Part shown: positions 25,476-34,767 of the stretch, piece by piece
How positions within the stretch are numbered: the stretch's first letter is position 1
How the letters are laid out: every line of letters starts with the position of its first letter
Assembly: GCA_010093605.1 (NCBI GenBank)
Contig: MU004181.1
Coordinates: 1,860,001-1,924,000 of the forward strand
Reading direction: 5' to 3'
Source: Lophium mytilinum
Lineage: Eukaryota > Ascomycota > Dothideomycetes > Mytilinidiales > Mytilinidiaceae
Length of the DNA: 64,000 nt
Program-made: the position numbers and the translations under genes
Notes under the pieces: generated by a model
The model's input: the letters and a program-made list of their open reading frames with translations, nothing else
Databases searched by the model: none
Told to the model about the DNA's origin: nothing

Positions 25476-26045
25476 ATGTCTCCGCGCGTTGCGTTCATAT
25501 CAGGGCCCCTCGATGCCTCCGACGAGTATTTCGCGACTCATTACGCTCCACGTATTCTCGCTGCCGCCGCCGCGGACGACTCCTTCGTGATCGGCCCTGT
25601 TCGCGGTGTCGATACCCTCGCCCTCCAGTTCCTCCTCGACCCTTTCCACGATGTCGGTCCTTCTCGCATCACGATATTCATGGCCGAGTTCGAGTTTGCT
25701 AGCAGGGGTTGGCGGCAAGGGTATGTAGAGAAGGGCGTGAAGATCTGGGAAGAGGGTATAACCACGCGGGAGCGGGACGCGGCCATGACACGAGAGAGCG
25801 ACTATGATATTTTAAGATACAGGACGGAGGAAGAAACGAAGGAGCTGTATGGAGCTGCTTGGTGGCCAAGAGTCAGCAACACCGAGATGAATGAGAGGAG
25901 GAGAAGGGAGCAGAGGGGCGAGGAGGTCGCGAAAGGAGGCACAGGGCTCCAGCAGGAGGTGCTGGACGAAGAGGTTAACATGCGCACTACCAAGACAGGC
26001 CTTAAAAAAACGCTTCGAGGTTTATTTGGAGACGCAGCTTCGTAA
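25476..26045 (+). CDS. Small SLOG/Rossmann-like protein of unknown function
   Basis: Intronless, 189 aa, starting at ATG (MSPRVAFISGPLDAS). The first 55 residues follow the pattern beta-strand, glycine loop, helix, beta-strand, glycine-aspartate loop: VAFISGPLDAS, then DDSFVIGPVRGVDTLALQFL. This resembles the SLOG superfamily of nucleotide- or nucleotide-derivative-binding Rossmann proteins, where an SG loop and a GxD motif bind the ligand. The middle contains AEFEFASRGWRQGYVEKG and a tyrosine-rich charged stretch. The C-terminal third is charged and probably disordered or coiled (EMNERRRREQRGEE). Assignment to SLOG is by eye and tentative. No neighbour suggests a pathway. Confidence 0.75.
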   Translation: MSPRVAFISGPLDASDEYFATHYAPRILAAAAADDSFVIGPVRGVDTLALQFLLDPFHDVGPSRITIFMAEFEFASRGWRQGYVEKGVKIWEEGITTRERDAAMTRESDYDILRYRTEEETKELYGAAWWPRVSNTEMNERRRREQRGEEVAKGGTGLQQEVLDEEVNMRTTKTGLKKTLRGLFGDAAS

Positions 26046-26403
26046 GTGGTCGACCTCAAGCCGGACTGGCCCCTGAACTGGGTGGTGGCTGTCTGAGGAC
26101 TTTGGGAAAGCAAACATGCTTGAAGCTGGAGATCTGATATATGAAGAACACTGAACATAGGTTTTCCTCCTATACCCCTACGGGAATCGAGGTTGTATAG
26201 TTTCATAGTTCTATTCTTATCTCATGAGTGCTCCGCGGCGATCATCCGCAATATCCGAGCGCCTTGCAGACGGCGTTTTTAGCAGCGCGACGGTGGACGA
26301 CGTCACGCCTTCACAGCAGATTTTTGCATTTTCTTTTACCAAACAACAACACCCTAATTGGCCTTTCATCCAGCTGCTGTGTAGTTGCCGATACCTATTC
26401 TTC

Positions 26404-26694
26404 TCAATTGACCCCTTCATAATACTCCTCCGCCTTCTCAATCAACTTGGCATCAGAAAAATGGACTGCATTCCACTTCCCATAGTTTGCTTCCAGTGCG
26501 GAACGTAGGGCTTCTCTATGCGCTCCATATCTCCGCGACCTAGGGTTACTGACTGGGACTGGAGGGACCAGAACCCATGTCACTGCAAAGTTGTCGGGCC
26601 AACAATTGGATTCGCAGTGACAGTCGTGATGGCGGTGAGTTTCATTTCTGTATACGCTCACAGAGGCACAGTGACAGGCCATAAGTCTGGGCAC
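26404..26694 (-). pseudogene. Possible short gene or 3' gene fragment
   Basis: Minus-strand frame whose last 65 or so codons look protein-like (TWVLVPPVPVSNPRSRRYG, then HREALRSALEANYGKWN, ending IEKAEEYYEGVN). Upstream of that the frame becomes His/Cys-rich and unconvincing and runs into the dispersed repeat beginning near 26678. A TTTGCAG acceptor-like site precedes TGACATGG at 26581, so the real 5' exon may lie further upstream or may have been lost to the repeat. I do not recognise the family. It could equally be a small intact gene with an exon I failed to find. Confidence 0.3.
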
Positions 26695-26895
26695 ACTAGT
26701 TCACCACTGCTTGGGGTAACCCCACAGGAGTTCCGAGATCCAGCAGCGATGTCGAGGTTCAAGCACTACAGATTAGACTACCTCTTGCCTATCTGGCTGT
26801 TCAGCCACCAGGCTACCCCAAACAGTGGTGTCGAGTGAGCAAGTTGGAGCCAAGCTGTAATGAATCTGTGTGCTCAGGCTTATGGCTTAGTACTG
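26678..26895. repeat. Inverted-repeat element, family C
   Basis: About 218 bp with imperfect terminal inverted arms. The left arm starts GGCCATAAGTCTGGGCACAC; the right arm read in reverse starts AAGCCATAAGCCTGAGCACA. By hand count 30 of 39 terminal positions agree. An inner pair, CTTGGGGTAACC and its counterpart GTTTGGGGTAGCC, also matches. A direct copy of the right arm, read in reverse and about 78 bp long, occurs at 31363-31441. This looks like a non-autonomous MITE-type insertion. Confidence 0.65.
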
Positions 26896-27634
26896 TATAT
26901 CAAACTTGACTGACATGCATAGGTTGTCTGCTGGCCAGCCTCTCTTTTTTGCTGCTGCTGCGCAACCGAAACCGGGAAACAGTATGACAGTCCTTCTCCT
27001 CCTCGAGACGTGGTATGGGATTACCCTGACGCATATTTAGGGTTCTTGCGGCTCCGGTGGATACAGGGAACGCGGTCAGTAATGCGATACCGTTCTGATA
27101 TTTAGCTTGGGGCGAGAGTAAAAGATAGAGGTACACAATGGACAATGAGGGCATGTAATGTCTGGGACGGGTGAGTGAAAGAGGGTTTCTGCCAAAGAAA
27201 TGCGGCGAATCATGCACCATAACATGCTGCGGGTACTTATAATATGGTGAAGAGTCTACTTTCTCATCCACTATCATTTCTGTGTCTTCCTCTGTGAAAA
27301 TCTACCACCGGGAGAAGCCTTCTTTCCCCTCCACCCATCCAGCAGGTGAAGTGAAAGCTCGCCAGTGATAGTCACATGACCCGTCGCCTACAACGGCCTT
27401 TATCAACTCGGAGTGCGGTGAGCCTCCTCCAACCTCCAACCTCCACCAACCTTCTTGTGGTCGTCGTCACCTTCCACCTCCATCTCTTCCTTCTTCAACG
27501 CGCACACGTACACTCGTCCAGCACCGTCTGACGTCCTTCAACACACTTTCATATCGCCTGCTCTGAGCGTTTTCCACGACCTGTCACCTCACTGGGGTCC
27601 TCCGCAAGGCGCCATCTGACGGTGCGAATTCACC

Positions 27635-27681
27635 GTAAGCACAATCCACTGAGCCTTTTCGACCGTCTCTAACCTTGCTAG
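27635..27681 (+). other. Probable 5' UTR intron of the SAP-like gene
   Basis: GTAAGC donor, CTAAC branch-like site and GCTAG acceptor, 47 nt, located 110 bases before the downstream ATG. It fits the intron style seen throughout the window. This is inferred from signals only. Confidence 0.5.
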
Positions 27682-27790
27682 GGTCCTCCTGACAACGTCA
27701 TTCCAACCGTTTGCATCCCACTACTGTACCCCCAAGGGCACCCCAACCACTCCACCTCCTCCGCAAAACCCACACCGCACAGACCCAATA

Positions 27791-28699
27791 ATGACGTCCT
27801 CTGCCTGGAAGGAGGATTGGGACGCTGAAGAGTTCGGAACGTGGCAAGACGGCCTAGATGCGATCGAGAACTTCGACTGGGATGCACACCCGATGAGTGC
27901 TGCCAGGTCCCCCAGCGCTGTGCCAACTCAGCAGCACGGCGATGTCAAGAGCAACACCCCCCAGATTGAGGCTGCTGAGACTGCCCAGGAAGAGCGCGTC
28001 CTGGAGGACCCTGACGCTGCTACCGCCCCGTCAAACGCGCAGGCCGAGGCTGCTGATTCCAATGCTGGCCCGAGTCAAGAGGATGATCGAGCCGCCATCA
28101 TGGCACGTCTCGTGGCCATTGGTTGGGACGCCAAGGCCCTGCAGAAGCAGAACATGGACAAGTTGAAGAAGAAGCTCGCAAAGGGTCCTGCCAAAGAGGC
28201 CACCGCGTACGACAAAATGACGCGTGAGCATTTGAAAGAACTGCTCAATGGCCGCAACATCGCCTTCATCGTCAAAGAGAGCAAGAAGGTCTTGATCGAG
28301 AAGTTGTTGCAAGATGACGCGAAAGAGGGTGACAAGGCGTCGGAAGTTGAGGAAGATGAGGCGAAAGAGGGGACCCCCGAGTCTCTCGATCTCGTGGACG
28401 CCGACGCAGTGGCCCCCAATGCGTCGGACTCGGAGCTCAGCAGTGAAGAGGAGGCCCCAGAAGTCGTGGAAGAAGAACCGAAAGCGGCCCCCAAGCGTGG
28501 CAAGATGAGGAAGAACGAGCACGAAGAGCCTACGCGGCGTAGCACTCGTGTTGCTACCAGGACTGCAGTTGTGGAAGAAGCACCGAAAACGGCCCCTAAG
28601 CGTGGCAAGAAGAAGGAGAAGGAGCAGCAAGAGCCTACGAGACGTAGCGCTCGTGCCGCCTCCATGGCCGCCTCCAAGGCCGCCTCCAAGGCCTCTTAG
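27791..28699 (+). CDS. SAP-like, lysine/arginine-rich chromatin-type protein
   Basis: Intronless, 302 aa. The N-terminus is acidic and Trp-rich (WKEDWDAEEFGTWQDG). A helix-extended loop-helix motif resembling SAP/HeH DNA-binding domains lies near residues 140-175 (MTREHLKELLNGRNIAFIV, then KKVLIEKLLQDD). A related weaker motif precedes it at about 100-130 (RLVAIGWDAKALQKQNMDKL). The C-terminal half is acidic, then strongly basic with two near-identical modules of 35 codons (each APKRGK..EPTRRS) that resemble AT-hook or histone-tail-like segments. It ends in an Ala/Ser/Lys repeat (AASKAASKAS). A nuclear DNA- or RNA-associated protein is the likely role, and the exact function is not known. A long antisense frame over the same bases is a composition artefact. 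Confidence 0.8.
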   Translation: MTSSAWKEDWDAEEFGTWQDGLDAIENFDWDAHPMSAARSPSAVPTQQHGDVKSNTPQIEAAETAQEERVLEDPDAATAPSNAQAEAADSNAGPSQEDDRAAIMARLVAIGWDAKALQKQNMDKLKKKLAKGPAKEATAYDKMTREHLKELLNGRNIAFIVKESKKVLIEKLLQDDAKEGDKASEVEEDEAKEGTPESLDLVDADAVAPNASDSELSSEEEAPEVVEEEPKAAPKRGKMRKNEHEEPTRRSTRVATRTAVVEEAPKTAPKRGKKKEKEQQEPTRRSARAASMAASKAASKAS

Positions 28700-28941
28700 G
28701 GGAGAAGTTTGGGGGAGGGGGAGGGGGAATGATGGGGCGGAAGCGTGGGGTGGATGCTTGGTCGCTTTGGGTACTAAAAGCGCTAAAAGTTGGGCACGTA
28801 GGGTAGTTTGCCTCGATCCTTGGGCCAGTCGTGAATCAGGACAGTTGATAGTTTGATTTGGGAGGTTGCTAGCGGCTCTATACCCCCCCGGGCCCAATCG
28901 GTTAGGCGTTTCGGCGAATGTCAAGTCTCTAAGATCCTAAT

Positions 28942-29922
28942 TCTGACTCTCTTCTTGAAGTGTTTGACCACGTGCTGGTTTGTGAGGTGTGGGTTTGTGA
29001 ATTGATATCGAGGCAATAGATTGAACGGTTAATAGGTTGGTTTTGGGGGGTTAGTGATGGCTCTATACCCCCCCTGGCCTAACCAGCTAGATTTTTCGGA
29101 GGATGTCAAGTACGAGAGAGTTCAAATTAGGCTCGCGGTGCTAGGGTTGTAAAGAGTAGTGTGGGACACCTCCAGCCGTACTGAAAAAACACAAGTAGAA
29201 TGTCAAGTGCAGAAGGGTTCAGATTGTATTGGATTGATTTGGGCTTGTTTGGGGGTGGGATGGCGCCGTCTGAAGTCCTCTGGCACTGCCGAAAAATCCA
29301 GAATAGGATGTTAAGTGCGGCAGGATTCAGATTGTATTGGGTTGATTTAGGCTTGTTTGCGAGTGGGATGGCACCGTCTGAAGTCCTCTGGCACTGCCGA
29401 AAAATACATAATAGGATGTCAAGTGCGGCAGGGTTCAGATCGTACCGCGTTGATTTCGGCTTTTTTGGGGGTGGGTTGGTACCGTCTGAAGTCCTTCCGC
29501 AGTGCCAAAAGATATAGAACAGGATGTCAAGCGCGGCAGGGTTCAAATTGTATTAGGTTAATTTAAGGCCGTTTGGGCACGGGATACTACCGTCTGAAGT
29601 CCCCTGGCACTACCAAAAAATATGGAATAGGATGTCAAAGTTCAAGGGGTTCGAATTGTACTTCGTTGATTCGGACCTGTTTGGGGGTAGGATGGTACCG
29701 TCTGAAGTCCTCTGGCACTGCCAAAAAGTATAGAATAGGATGTCAAAGTTCAAGGGGTTCGAATTGAGATCGCGATGCCTGCGCTGTAGGATATGGCCCC
29801 AGACACCTCCGGGCGTACTGAAATAATACAGGGAGGATGTCAAGTTTGTAGGGTCTTTTACCTGACTCTCTTCTGAACCTCTATGACTACGTGCTGGTTC
29901 GTGAGGTGCAATTTTGTGAGTC
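28942..29922. repeat. Region bounded by diverged direct repeats of about 62 bp
   Basis: Sequence at 28942-29003 (CTGACTCTCTTCTTGAAGTG, then ACGTGCTGGTTTGTGAGGTG) recurs in the same orientation at 29861-29922 (CTGACTCTCTTCTGAAC, then ACGTGCTGGTTCGTGAGGTG). Related shorter blocks (CCTCCAGCCGTACTGAA at 29169 and CCTCCGGGCGTACTGAA at 29805) sit just outside the tandem array on each side. The arrangement suggests that the array lies inside an older duplicated or mobile unit. Confidence 0.55.
29200..29767. repeat. Tandem array of 108-bp units, five full copies plus a partial copy
   Basis: Unit starts at ATGTCAA-like sequence occur at 29200, 29308, 29416, 29524, 29632 and 29740, exactly 108 bases apart. 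Each unit contains GTTCAGATTGTA-like sequence, a TTTGGGGGTGGGATGG-like block, ACCGTCTGAAGTCC and TGGCACTGCC. Because 108 is divisible by three, frames on both strands stay open through the array and give apparent 36-residue repeats. Nothing else supports a protein. Copies differ at many positions, so the array is not recent. Confidence 0.85.
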
Positions 29923-30007
29923 GACTTGTACTGCTGATTCTGAGGCTGAAACGCATTAGGGGCATCCGGAATTGTGAATTATATGCTGATGTGTGTATAC
30001 TTATCTA

Positions 30008-30800
30008 CCACCGTCTGGGGTGCCCCCATGTACTCCTAGAAATCAATCCAAAACAACAATATCCGTACCTACTCCCAGTGTGTACAACGGTTTACCGCCG
30101 TCTGGGGTGGCCCCACGTGATCCTAGAAATCAATCCAGAACAACAATTTCTATTCTTCATTTATGCACACCGGTCCACCGGCGTCTAAAGTGCCTTAGCA
30201 TGTTATAAGAACCGAGAACAGCACACCATGTTTCTACAATATGCACACCAGTCTACCGCCGTCTGGGGTGGCCCCACGTGCTCCCAGAAAACAATCCAAA
30301 ACAATAGTTTCGGCTCGTAGTATGGGTACCCCTCTCTGCCAGTATCTGGAGTGCCTCAGCATATTACACTGAGTTTAATTTTCTCTCAAAGAGCAATACA
30401 AGATGCTACAAAGGAAAAGAGATAACTATACGTAGTGAAAAGGGGGTGTACGAGCAGTGACTAGGGAGTGTGCGAGTAGTATCCCCTATTATCCAAGACT
30501 GGAACCAATACATTATACTTCCCATCTAGGTGTCCTTTCCCGCCACCGTTTTATAGTGCCTTAAAATACTTCCAGAAACCCAGCACAGCCCGTCACAATA
30601 ATATATACGTATACCTATCTACCGCTGTCTGCGGTCCCTCAGCCTATCCCCGCATATCTAAAATCAGCTCCTATTTAATCTACCTACCCTTTCCCGCCAT
30701 TGCTTGTGGTGCCTCAACTTACTCTTAGAAATCTAGAATAGTACGTCCCAGTTCCAGCCCGTGTACAGCTCTCTACCGCCGTCTGAATTCCATCATCCCA
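30008..30800. repeat. Degenerate field of about 80-bp repeats (family B)
   Basis: CCGTCTGGGGTG-like cores recur at 30011, 30098, 30181 (diverged), 30259 and about 30339, then less clearly to about 30780 where ACCGCCGTCTGAATTCC appears. Spacing is 78-87 bases. Several units have a GTGTACA or TGCACAC box 10-20 bases before the core. Related cores lie at 31575 and in introns of the histidine kinase. There is no coding potential. Confidence 0.65.
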
Positions 30801-30889
30801 TCCTCAGAAAATCCGAAACATCAGCTCCCCTCCCAGTTTACTCACCCTCTCCCGCCACCACCTGAAGTTCGTCCTCATACAGTACTGCG

Positions 30890-31441
30890 CTACAGGTCTA
30901 TGCACACAATTCCGTCACTGTTTAGCTCCAATGTTGTTCACTGAACAACACTGCAACGGGAAGCCTCGCTAGTCGGTGACCACTCTGTTAAGAGTTGTTT
31001 TTAGTTCTTATTTCGTCAGCCACTGCATCTGATATAGCATATTTAACTTAAGAAGCCCTAGTCTTACTCAGCCAACACTACTATAAGAGGTGGCCCCGCT
31101 GGTCGGTAACCACTATTGTAAGACGTAGTCCGATTCCCTTTGCGTTAACCACTCCATCTCATGTCGCATATTCAACTTAAAAAGCTTTCGGCCTATCAAG
31201 CCAATACCACTATAAGGGGTAGCCCAACTGCTCCGCAGAAACCTAGTCAATTGGTAGTCTAATCTCCAGTACTTAGACCTCAACATCGCCCATAGATCTT
31301 CAAACATCCTTCAACGACCCGCAACAACAACCTCAGAATCCTAGCCTGTGTACAGCACCAGGCCGTAAGTCTAGGCACACGGACTCATCACTGCTCGACT
31401 CCAATCTTGCTTACTCGACACCACTGAGAGGGGTAGCTCGA
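30890..31441. repeat. Degenerate repeats, including a 129-bp duplication (family C relatives)
   Basis: Sequence near 30971-31090 (AGTCGGTGACCACT, then CACTGCATCT, TTAACTTAAGAAG and CACTACTATAAGAGG) is repeated 129-130 bases downstream (GGTCGGTAACCACT, CACTCCATCT, TCAACTTAAAAAG, ACCACTATAAGGGG). The block 31363-31441 matches one arm of the 26.7-kb inverted-repeat element. The stretch appears to be accumulated, decayed mobile DNA. Confidence 0.6.
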
Positions 31442-32875
31442 CTAGTTCGTAGCCAATGCGCCAGAAAGCAGTCTGACTTGCACGGCCTCATGTACGAGAT
31501 CTCATGAGGTAGCTATAAGCAGTGGTGAGGGAGTGTGGACGCACTTCTGGCCGGTCGCTGTACGCTGTGTACACGCGCTCGCCGCCGTCAGAAGTCCCTT
31601 CATACATCAGCAATAGTTAAGGAAAAGGATTAGCACATCCAGTCTACGCACACTCACTCAACACCATCAGAGATACCCCAGCAAGGTTCACAGGCAACTG
31701 AAGAGTATGATGTTAATAAAATCAATTCGCATTGCATTGCCTATGCGCACACCCCCATCCTCTCATCTCCCTGCCCACAGTCATCAAACACTCGTTCTTA
31801 CTACCACCCGCTGCCCCTGCCCCGCGCAAACAAACTCCCCATTCCCGCTCTCGTGATGCAAGTCTACACCTCCACCATCACCACCTCCCTTAGCGCACCA
31901 CACCGTGGGCAGAACCAGAACACAAAAGAATACAGCATCAGGAGTCGGTGTGCGATACAGAGGTTGCATGTGCTAACAAGGCATAACACAAAAAAGGTGA
32001 ACAAAGCCCAGACGCCGCCGCCGCCGCCGCCCCAGTCCCATATTCTCCCGCCCTGGGTGCTCTACCCAGTTTGACAAGCCTCCCCTGGGTCCCTCTCGCT
32101 GGATGTACCAATCTGCGAGCCGGGGAACACCGAGGAAACCAAACAAGACGAAGAAGAATCAAGGGACGCATGTGTACGTGAGGTTTAGAAAAAACGCCCC
32201 CGCCCGGAAAAGGAAGAGAGATATAGACAGCGGGCGGACTGTCCTAAATGAACATAAAGGAGCCACCGAAAGAAAATCAGGAACGCAAACAAGGGAGCTC
32301 ATATTTGTCTACAAGACAGGTTACGCAAGGAAATGAAGTGGAAATGGAATAGTGGTGGTGGGCTCAGCCGAATTTTGGGGGCGGAAGATTTTCAGACTGA
32401 GCTGATGGTTTGATGTTGTACATGTTGACGAGGGGGGCGGTCCTCGATGGTAATCCGGAACTCCAGTTGTGTGCCCTGACGTAGAACTCCGAGTTTTGCT
32501 TTCGTGGGTAAGATATGAGAGTGGTGACTTGGTCTCATGTTGCACTGATGGTTTATGGAAGCCTGTTAGATAGAAGCCGCCGATGAGGATGTGCGAATAT
32601 GGATGGCGAGACTTCTCCGAGGGCCTGAGGTCCTCTGACGACCATTTGAACGGGCGGTTGGAGGTAGATTGCATGTTCGTTTTGATTTGGCGATATAGGT
32701 GAGTGGCGCGAAGGCGGGCGCATATACATTGGCGGCTCCAATAGTGAATCGTGCCGCTCAACACTAACCGCACGCGTGTTAACATCACGTGCTGCTGGCT
32801 TATGACAATAATGATGATTAACTGCGACGGTGTGAGTCTCCTCTGGCCATCCATCTGCTCAGATTAGTCCGCCAC
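31442..32875. other. Intergenic region with a short (GCC)n microsatellite
   Basis: It lies between the repeat field and the 3' end of the AtfA gene. A run of six GCC units is at 32014-32031. The part nearest 32876 should include the AtfA 3' UTR. A TGACGTAG octamer occurs near 32478. No gene was recognised. Confidence 0.5.
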
Positions 32876-34767
32876 TCACCTCCGGTTCATCTGACCTTGC
32901 TGCATGGCCATGCCCATAGGCACCCCGTTTGGTTGCATGCCGGCCATGCCGTAAGGATTCTGATGATGACCCATATCCTGTGCCAGGAAAGTGCTGATCG
33001 GCATTTGATTCAGTCCTTGGGCTTGTCCGATAGAACAGTCTTTGTGCGCAAGGAGGAGTGTCTTCAGGTTGACGATCTCTTCGCGGAGCTGAGTGACCTG
33101 GGCTGATAGCGCGTCATTCTCGGTACCATAGACTTCGACTTTGTTCTGCAAGTTGGCAAGCCATTGCTTCTTCCGTTGACGACATTTCAGCGCAGCAACC
33201 CTAGAGCCACGTTAGCATTGAGCAGTCTGACTAGACAGCTAGTGAAGAATGGAAGGGTGAACGTACCGATTTCTCTCCAAAAAGTTCTTTCGCTTTTCCT
33301 CGTCGGTCATCTTTTTGCCATGCTCGTTGAGCTCTTCCTTCATGTTGTCCATGTCCATATCGGAATCTTCGTCCGCTGTGTGAGACTGAACGCTACCGCT
33401 ACCGCCCTTCTGCTTCTTGTTGCCACCTTTGGGACCGTCGTCGGCCTTTCTTCGGGAAGCCGCTGTTGTTTTGGTGTTGCTGCCCTTCTTCTGTCGTGAT
33501 CGCGTCGACGGCTTCGTCTGCTCACTGTGACCGCTTTCAGAGAAGTCGCCTGTGTCGGCAGACCCTGTTATGCTGTGGACGGATCCCTTGGGATTATGGT
33601 GATGGGTTTGCTGCTGGTCCTGTGGCATCTGGACGGGCATGTGGCCCATGCTGTTATTCATGTGAGCTGGCTGGTTTGGAACAGCAAATTGCCCGTTGGT
33701 GCGATTGCCGTTGGGTTGGTTAGCCTGTGTAGCCTGAGCGAATGATAATAAGTCGTTCGCTGCACCAGTCACGTCGTGCTGTCCGAATATGTCTTGCTGA
33801 TTACGCTGCTGCTGTGGATGCTGTGGCTGCTGCGGTTGTTGATAGCTGTGTTGAGCAGGATCTGGCTGCGAGGTTGGGTTGCTGGTGACCGGAAACTTGG
33901 TCTGAGCAGCTGCTCTCAAAGCGGATTGCTGGAAGTCAGCAGTACTGGGAGTGACACCACCGCTTTGAAGATTGAATATGGCTTGTGAGTTTGGACTCGG
34001 TGCCGGGAACATAGAACCACCTCCTCCAGGCGTAAGACCAGTGCGGAGTGACGACTCGTTGGGTGTGGGGAAGCCTCTGAAGCTCTGATTGAAGTAATCG
34101 CTGTCGCCGGTTGGCCCTTGGAGCATAGCAGGGCTCAACGGGCCAGCTCGTAACGATTGCCAGCCAGGCGTGATGCCCGGCAAAGGCGATGGGGACGTAA
34201 TATTTGCGACGGGCGGTAGGATCGGCCGACCGCCGGGTGTTTCTGCGGACGGGTTCCCGAAGGACTGCTCGAACACGTTCGGCTCGAGACTGAATGGATT
34301 GTGTACGGTGTTGAAGTAGTCGGGCGTGTCTGACGGGCCGCCGTTCTGGCCTCCGTTCTGGGAGGGTCGCGGTGGAGGCGCAAGCGGCGCATTCGAACCC
34401 GTCTGTGGAGCGGGCTTCGAATCGGGTTGTGATGGAGCAGCAGGCGCTTCTGTTATCGTGAGCTGACGGGGTCGAGGGCAAGAAGGGCAAGAGCGCAATG
34501 CGACATACCTGAGGGTGGCGTGGTCTGTTTTTCAATCTTCGTTATGTCTGCTGCAGAGGGCATTGTTGTCAGCGTCGTCGTCACTCAGGCCATAGTTCAC
34601 GCAACAACGCCTTGGCTGGCAAGCAAGTAAAACAGGCAATGGGATTGAGGTGAGGGCACAGAGTCAGGGTGGCGACCATTGGCCCAGCGCACAGTGAAGC
34701 AGAGAAGGGTGGGCTCACCAGGCACAGTTTTAGAGTCAGTCCGTTCGGGCGACGACTTGACAGCCAT
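32876..34767 (-). CDS. atfA: AtfA/Atf1-type bZIP stress transcription factor
   Basis: Exons on the minus strand: 34767-34719, 34550-34509, 34449-33267 and 33200-32876; 532 aa. AtfA-type factors act downstream of the HOG/Sak1 MAP kinase and control oxidative, osmotic and conidial stress genes. The short N-terminal exons give MAVKSSPERTDSKTVPADIT, matching the start of fungal AtfA. A long Gln/Pro/Asn-rich middle includes aspartate-, serine- and NPFSLEPNVFEQSFGNPS-type HRA segments. The bZIP is split by the last intron: EEKRKNFLERNR joined to VAALKCRQRKKQWLANLQ, followed by a leucine zipper ending in VNLKTLLLAHKDC. The acceptor of intron 2 was chosen because it alone keeps the frame. The C-terminus (NRR) may be one exon longer in reality. 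Three TGACGT cores lie upstream. Confidence 0.95.

Noticed and set aside
28031-28924. Long antisense frame (297 codons) over the SAP-like gene
   Set aside because: Leu/Arg/His-rich product explained by the repetitive Lys/Glu codons on the coding strand; no start context or homology.
29127-29546. Repeat-protein-like frames in the tandem array
   Set aside because: Openness on both strands follows from the 108-bp period; no flanking exons, start or stop context support a gene. Kept only as a question in the findings.
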